A stretch of DNA of 64,000 nt, taken from positions 20,064,684 through 20,128,683 of the forward strand of contig CP092870.1 in assembly GCA_030710605.1 (NCBI GenBank), read 5' to 3'. The stretch's first letter is position 1, and every line of letters starts with the position of its first letter. The notes under the pieces are model-generated. The model was not told where the DNA came from. It worked only from the letters and a program-made list of their open reading frames with translations, and did no database searches. This DNA comes from Cordylochernes scorpioides (lineage: Eukaryota > Arthropoda > Arachnida > Pseudoscorpiones > Chernetidae). Made by a program: the position numbers and the translations under genes. Shown here piece after piece: positions 58,561-64,000 of this stretch.

Positions 58561-59350
58561 CTCATTATTTTGGAATTTAGCTGTGAGATCATTGAATCAA
58601 GATCAGTTAAAATGGTTTGTTTTGTATTCTTGTAATTAAGGATATAATTTCGAGTAAGTATGTTTTGGACAGAATTGGTAATTTGAGTATCATTCAGAAA
58701 AATTTTAGTGAGAAGTTTCTGACATAGCTATTTGAACATGGATTTGAAGAATTATCAATAATTGGTAAATTTGTGATATTTTCCCCAAAATTAATTTTGT
58801 TAATTTATGAAGATTACTGAGTCATTGGTTAGTTCTTCAATATAGTCTCTCCAACTGTTGTATTTTGCTTTTTTTCATTGCTGCTACATATTGGCTTCTT
58901 ATTTCACAGAAAATGATTTTGCTCATTCTAGGACTTTTTCTGTAATCTAGGTTGCGTATGTAATGAAAGTTTCATTTTAGCATTTCAAGTTTATTGTTCC
59001 ACCATTTGACAGAAGGAGTTAGTTTTAATTGGGAGAGTTTTATACACACACAGATTCAATTAGTCAAGCTTAGATTGAATGAATGAATTTGAAATATTGA
59101 TTAATCTGATAATTTTGTTTCCATTCTGTTTGTTTTTCTTTAAACTTCTACGTAGAATTCAAATAGTTTGTTATGAGTAGAGATTAAAAATATAACTGGG
59201 TTGTGATAAGAAATAATTATATTATATAATACATTAAGAGGTGTTTTAGTTTTTTTATAAGAAATGGTTTACTATATATGTCTTCCAGTTCATTTTAGCA
59301 GGGTGTTAATATATTGTGAATGATAAGGCACAATTTGGATTATAGATTAT
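58561..59350. other. AT-rich intron-like stretch, no feature recognised
   Basis: No TOP3B exon or other coding block is seen on either strand. Confidence 0.4.
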
Positions 59351-59531
59351 AAACACAAGGTAGTAAGACCAAATCCAAATAAATTAATAGTGTGTGACGT
59401 TTTGGCAACAGCGTTATTACCATCTTCATACTGAGATTCAGTACTTTTGTCTGAAGATAGTAACAACGCTGTTACCGAAACGTCACACACTATTTATTTA
59501 TTTGGATTTGGTCTTATTACCTTGTGTTTAC
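59351..59531. mobile_element. fold-back element with hammerhead-like motif (family 4)
   Basis: Inverted arms of about 75 bases ('AAGACCAAATCCAAATAAAT' and its complement, through 'GTGTGTGACGTTTTGG' against 'CCGAAACGTCACACAC') surround a short centre. A second, more decayed copy is at 61496-61690. It resembles paired, very short terminal repeats of a Penelope-like element. Confidence 0.7.
59448..59487 (+). ncRNA. hammerhead-like motif (family 4)
   Basis: Stem I TGT/ACA, core CTGAAGA (59451-59457), stem II GTAAC-AACGCT-GTTAC, GAA, ACGT, then C as cleavage base (GTC triplet, the classical one). Extra bases stand between the core A and stem II, which makes this a non-standard junction. The opposite arm has lost the core C and the GAA. 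Confidence 0.5.
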
Positions 59532-60954
59532 ATTGTGAATGTTAGAAAGTCTCTGATGTAAATGCTGAAATTTGAGAAACTAAGATTGCAAGTTTAATGT
59601 CCTCTACATATAGTTTACCTCAGTAGTGATACAAGGGAGGAGGAAACAAATGCTTATGACACATTGCTTTCCAATGAACAACTTCTAGATGCCATTTTTC
59701 AAATCACAATAATGCTTGCCAGCATATGGATAAAAATTCACAGGATTATTTTGGTAATACTATCTCTGTTGGCAGGCTTCTATAATCCAGGGTGCCAATT
59801 TCTGTAGTTTTCAAGAAGTGTAGAAAGGAAGACACTCTCCATGTCACAAAATAAAGGCATCCAATTAAAAACAAAGGTTTATAATACATATAGAGGGAAA
59901 ATTTGAAATGAAACATTCCATATCCTTATATCTATAAAAATGAAATGCGAAATCGATGTTTGTTATCGCATCACGCAAAATCTACTGACTCAATCATTAT
60001 GGAATTTCGCATGTAGGTAGCTGAAGATTTCGTTTAACATATAGGCTATTCAAAAAACGAAAAGGTTTAATGTGCTATTTTTAAAAAATGTTAAACCAAA
60101 ATTCCTTAGTTCAAGCCATTTACCGCTTGGCGGCGAACTGGTCGCGACGATAAATGAATTTGATTGGTTAATAATTTTACACGTTGTTTGTTTTTAATTT
60201 GTAATTTTGTAATTTTACCCGATTAATGTGTCTTTAAAAGGTAAGATTATTTTTATATATTTAAACTCTTTGAAAATAATTTTAATCGATCATTATCAAA
60301 TAAATACGCCCCCGGAACCTGGGTTAATTAAAACTGTATTGTGAAATTTCGCACGTAGGGAGTTGAGGTTTTGGTTTAACATTTAGGCTAAAAGCAAAAA
60401 AATTGCATTTCGAAAAACTTTCTTTTCCTTTTTAGAAGGTAGATTTTATTTAATCATTTAGTAATATTTTTTCAATTTAAATTAATTGGAATTATTATTT
60501 ATTTCGCAGCTTATTCATATATTTTGCTTCGTTTAATTTTAATTAGTGTACATATAACGATCTACATTTTTAAAGATAAGTGTACTTTTTTATCTCATAA
60601 GGTATATTATTTTTTTTTATTAAAGTTTTAAAAAGTATATTTATTGAAAAAAGTATGTTTTACAATATAACTTGCTACATATATTTTACTATATGTTTGT
60701 TCCATGTAATATGTTTATGCTCTAATAGCATTTATATTGTAAGCAGCAGCTATGAATTTTCAGTAACTGCTTTATTTAAGGGTTGGCTAAACATTTTTTT
60801 TTCTGTCATTGGTTTAGGTAGGGTTTATATTTATCTTCTTCACAATATATGACTGCTCATATATATTTATATGGTACAACCATATTTTTATATGAATGTA
60901 TTTAGATATATATATATGCAAATATACTCATTTATATAAATAAATATACAATCA

Positions 60955-61190
60955 GAGATCGATTGGTGCATAATTTTACGTTATGTTTGTTTCTAGACTA
61001 AATTTATTCAAATCGAGATAGCTTTTTTTATGCTTTTAAAAGTAAGTATAATATATTTAACGTTTCATAATACTTTTCAAATTAAAGTCTTTGGAAACAG
61101 TATTGCTTTTTTTCTATCCTACAGGTCAACAGTACACTGCAACATGCTATCATAACTCTGGCTTTTTGCATTGATATTTATTTATTGTGA
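60955..61190 (+). repeat. direct repeat, copy 1 (copy 2 at 63775-64000)
   Basis: 'GATTGGTGC', 'TGTTTGTTT-TAGACTAAATT', 'AACGTTTCATAATACTTTT', 'CCTGCAGGTC' or 'CCTACAGGTC' and 'ATCATAACTCTGGCTTTT' are shared in order, about 2.8 kb apart. A third, partial copy starts near 60158. Confidence 0.75.
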
Positions 61191-61495
61191 AAGTACTGTT
61201 TGCTACCTTAAGCTCTGGAGAAATTATAATGTAGATCCATCCTGTGGAAATCACACCATAGTAAAAAAGAACGCATGTAGCTGGTAGCAAATTTTGTGCC
61301 CTTTGTGAAGCTAGCGTTCAAATTTAATTTTTTAGAAAGATATTTCTATTGTTGGCCTTATTTTCACTTGTCCTGACCCATATAGGGTTAATTAATAACT
61401 CATTTGACATTTTACCTTTATTTATGGTCTTGGCAATATATATGTAAAGCTTTTTAGGTAAAAAAGAATTGAGGTATATTTTGAAATATAGATAA

Positions 61496-61690
61496 AAATC
61501 ACAAGGAAGCAAGACCAAATCCAAATAAATAAATTATGTGTGGTTTCAGTAACAGCATTGTTACCATCTTCGGACAAAAGTACTGAATACATTCAGTAAT
61601 TTTGTCTTTATAAGGTAACAATGCTGTTATTGAAACATCACACATAATTCGTTTATTTTTTATTTGGTCTTGCTTTTTTGGTATTTTTAA
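61496..61690. mobile_element. fold-back element, decayed second copy of family 4
   Basis: Same inverted-arm plan as 59351-59531 ('AAGACCAAATCCAAATAAAT' and its complement). The cores read CCGAAGA and CTTTATA, so neither arm keeps a competent hammerhead. Confidence 0.6.
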
Positions 61691-62027
61691 CATTGCCCTT
61701 GACTATTAGAAAATGATGCAAATTTCCTAATTATTTTATGCCATTTTAAAAAGTACATTCTTTTGTAAAAATATCTAATTTCCCACATTTTTCTAAAACT
61801 GCCAACAATAACCTAATAAAAAAATAATCCAAGTCTGGGTATTTCAGTATTGCAGATATATTACATTTTTAAAAGTTGCTTAACTATCGATGTACATGCC
61901 GGATTAGGTGCCCTTAAAAATGTTTAATCTGGCTGTTTCTTCTTGAACTGCCGAGAGTGAAGTGGAGAAAGTGAAATTTTCCGGTTGCGAGGACCATTTC
62001 CCTTTATTCACACTAATCATTAGATTT

Positions 62028-62222
62028 TTTTTTTTTTTCATTTTTTAGATACCAAAACCCAGTTTGGTTACTTACACTCACTGGAGGGGTTTGACTTTTT
62101 CAAGAATCAGGGGCCATTGGGGCAATTTTTTTTTTTTAGAACAAATTCCCCAAAACTGGATTCGATGATCCCGGGTCGTGGTTTTTAAAAATCAACAGTT
62201 TAGACCACTCCTCCAAAAATGC
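62028..62222 (-). mobile_element. SINE, diverged copy
   Basis: 'CAGTTTGGTTACTTACACTC', 'AAGAATCAGGGGCCATTGG' and a head complement with 'CAGTTTAGACCA' mark an old member of the tRNA-derived SINE family. Confidence 0.7.
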
Positions 62223-62886
62223 ACTCTATACATTAGATGTGTTTGTGAAATTGATCTTATATTTCAGATTATTTTTACCAGAATTTTTAATTTTGATGTT
62301 TGCAGTTTATCTCCATTGTGCTGAAAGAAAATTCTTTACTTTAAGTTTTAAAACAGTTGGGGGCTCTATTCATTCAAGAGTCAACCCCCACTCGAACAAT
62401 ACCCGGGCGAATCCGGGTCCATATATCTATATAGGCTCAATTTATTGATCAGTTTTTTCAACCAAATTAGACTTTTTTTTTTAGGCCTTCTTCCATTGTC
62501 TTTTTTTTTTTTTTTTTGTTTTGCTGTCATTTGTTTAGGTAGTATTTAGATTTATCTGCTTCATAATATGTAGCTGCTCATATATATCTATGTATGTTCT
62601 ACTCATATTTATTGTGCATATTTTTTCTGCGATTTATACTTTTTTTTTTACGTCTTCTTCCATTTGCTTTTTTTTAATCAGTTTTTTTACGTTTTCACTG
62701 AGTTTTATGCATTTTTCCCCTCCTTTCAGATTATTTCTATGCTTTTTTTTATTTTGGCCTTAGTCATGAGTCGCGCTTATTTTAATACACTATTTTTGAA
62801 TTTTTTTCTTCAATCTCAGTCCTTGATGTTTTACATTTTTCGGTTATCCTTATTTTTATTTTTACTAATGCTTTGTGTTTGTAGGT

Positions 62887-63118
62887 ATGCCAAGCCATAG
62901 GAGAAGCAATCTTTCTCAGCGTTCCAATAGCTCTAGGGTTCAGCATGCTTCAGGGTCAAACATTGCAAGTAGTTGGTGTGCATCTTGAGTCTCCCTGTTT
63001 CTCGCATGGGCAACTCTATGTAGCATGCTCCCGTGTTTCCAGCCCTAAAAATTTATTTGTCTTTAGTTCTACTTTTAGCAAGACACGCAATATTGTTTAT
63101 CAGGCGGCTTTGATATAG
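62887..63118 (+). pseudogene. Helitron Rep/helicase, deletion fusion of the two protein ends
   Basis: ATG at 62887 follows a TTGTAG acceptor and reads MPSHRRSNLSQRSNSSRVQH, similar to the basic start of animal Helitron proteins. At about 62951 the sequence switches, in another frame, to QGQTLQVVGVHLESPCFSHG then QLYVACSRVSSPKNLFVFSS and a stop at 63116-63118. That is the Pif1-like helicase end (motif VI with GQLYVACSRV). Some 1,300 or more codons between are missing. It is a non-autonomous derivative. Confidence 0.8.
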
Positions 63119-64000
63119 ATTTTGACAATTTTAAAAGAGATTTCTTCGAATAATGATTTTGGGAAGCTTGACTTTTGTAACTACATAATTTGTGAATAAT
63201 TTTTTATCATTATTGCTCTACTGTAGTTTCATCAATAAAGCTCTTTTTACTTTATTTTATTTTAATTTTTTCACATTTAATTCATTTACATAACTCTATT
63301 CTTGAAAATTGTTTTTTATTTTTTTTTATGGTATCAACATTTCTGGTTCAATTAAGGTTTTTGTTAGCCTGCAACACACCTTATCATAGCTCATTGCATT
63401 TATCAGGATAACTTTGCTGTTTTGATTTTTACACCATTAGTATTTTCATGCCTCTATAATATTATATTTGTTTGCAGAATTTTATAGACAATTTGGTTTG
63501 GGTTATATACATTAAGAATTTGTAAAAATATAAAGTCAAAGTTTTACAACAAAAAAAAATTTTGGAGCACCATTTCTCTCCCATTTAATTTAATGATGCT
63601 TCATTTATGATTTTTAGAATTGCATTATTTTTATGCATATTATTTTTAAAATTTGTGTTAGCAAGACATGGAATATTGTTAAGTTAATGTAATATTAACA
63701 TAAACTTTACCAACCCGTGAAGCGTTAGCTCCAGTCTTTTACCGCTGGGGGCAGCACTGTTAGAGCTAATAAATGCTTTCGATTGGTGCTTACTTTTACA
63801 TGCTGTTTGTTTTTAGACTAAATTAATACACATCAAGTTAGCATTTTTTCATGCTTCAAAAGTTAAGATTATATTTTTAACGTTTCATAATACTTTTAAA
63901 ATTAAAGCCGGAAATAATATTGCTTTTTCCCATCCTGCAGGTCTACATTACACTGCTACAGCTATCATAACTCTGGCTTTTGGCATTGATATTTATATAA

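Larger units (their letters stand above)
59931..64000 (+). mobile_element. Helitron-related region, internally rearranged, open at the window end
   Basis: It starts A/TCTATAAAAATGAAATGCG, followed by 'TCGCATCACGCAAAATCTAC' and 'TTTCGCATGTAGGTAGCTGA', the usual 5' layout of animal Helitrons. Part of this is repeated at 60340-60400. A Rep start fused to a helicase end lies at 62887-63118. Direct repeats (60955-61190 against 63775-64000) show a tandem or multi-copy arrangement. A hairpin ACCCGGGCGAATCCGGGT at 62400-62417 resembles a Helitron 3' hairpin. Confidence 0.65.

Overview
The window is animal genomic DNA from an invertebrate, probably a protostome. An arthropod or mollusc fits, but the sequence does not decide which. 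The evidence is GT-AG introns, AATAAA signals, an AT-rich background with GC-rich coding exons, and a wide range of animal transposons: Penelope-like, Tc1, mariner, hAT, Helitron, copia, gypsy, APE-type LINE and tRNA-derived SINEs. Almost no DNA here has a bacterial or viral-host look.

There are two recognisable host loci. (1) A cathepsin L pair on the + strand. Copy 1 (417-4834, five coding exons) is an intact 330-residue pre-pro-protease. Copy 2 (25068-30654) has the same exon structure and nearly identical exons, but one base is missing in its third coding exon and this shifts the frame ahead of the catalytic Cys. (2) The last two coding exons of DNA topoisomerase 3-beta (TOP3B) on the - strand (54146-58035). 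They are separated by an intron that holds a 1.8-kb array of exact 40-bp units. A GC-rich 49-codon island at 40856-41017 may be an exon of an unknown gene.

The rest is mostly mobile DNA, much of it nested. 6.9-7.7 kb: 130-bp satellite. 8.3-10.1 kb: decayed copia pol. 11.7-17.5 kb: GC-rich LINE (- strand) with an ATGA overlap of ORF1 and ORF2 and an inverted duplication that breaks its RT. 18.2-18.9 kb: 73-bp satellite. 25.9-26.8 kb: foldback Penelope-like element inside intron 1 of the second cathepsin gene. 30.9-39.7 kb: LTR element with gag, holding a Tc1 element, which holds a BED-finger hAT, which holds a short retroposon. 41.7-42.6 kb: gypsy gag remnant. 42.7-43.6 kb: paired retrozyme-like units. 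44.9-48.2 kb: second Penelope-like element split by two hAT insertions. 48.6-49.7 kb: mariner remnant. 49.8-52.1 kb: CpG-rich inverted repeat. 59.9-64 kb: Helitron remnants.

The most striking theme is a set of hammerhead-ribozyme-like motifs in at least four unrelated sequence contexts (2.0, 26.0/26.7, 42.9/43.4, 45.0/48.1 and 59.45 kb). Each has a CTGANGA-type core, a short stem II, then GAA followed by a 4-6 base self-complementary run and a cleavable base. This is the arrangement expected of dimer-acting hammerheads of Penelope-like elements and retrozymes. The best pair (42902-42941 and 43383-43422) lies in head-to-head units whose ~348-base direct repeat period suggests copying from a small circular RNA.
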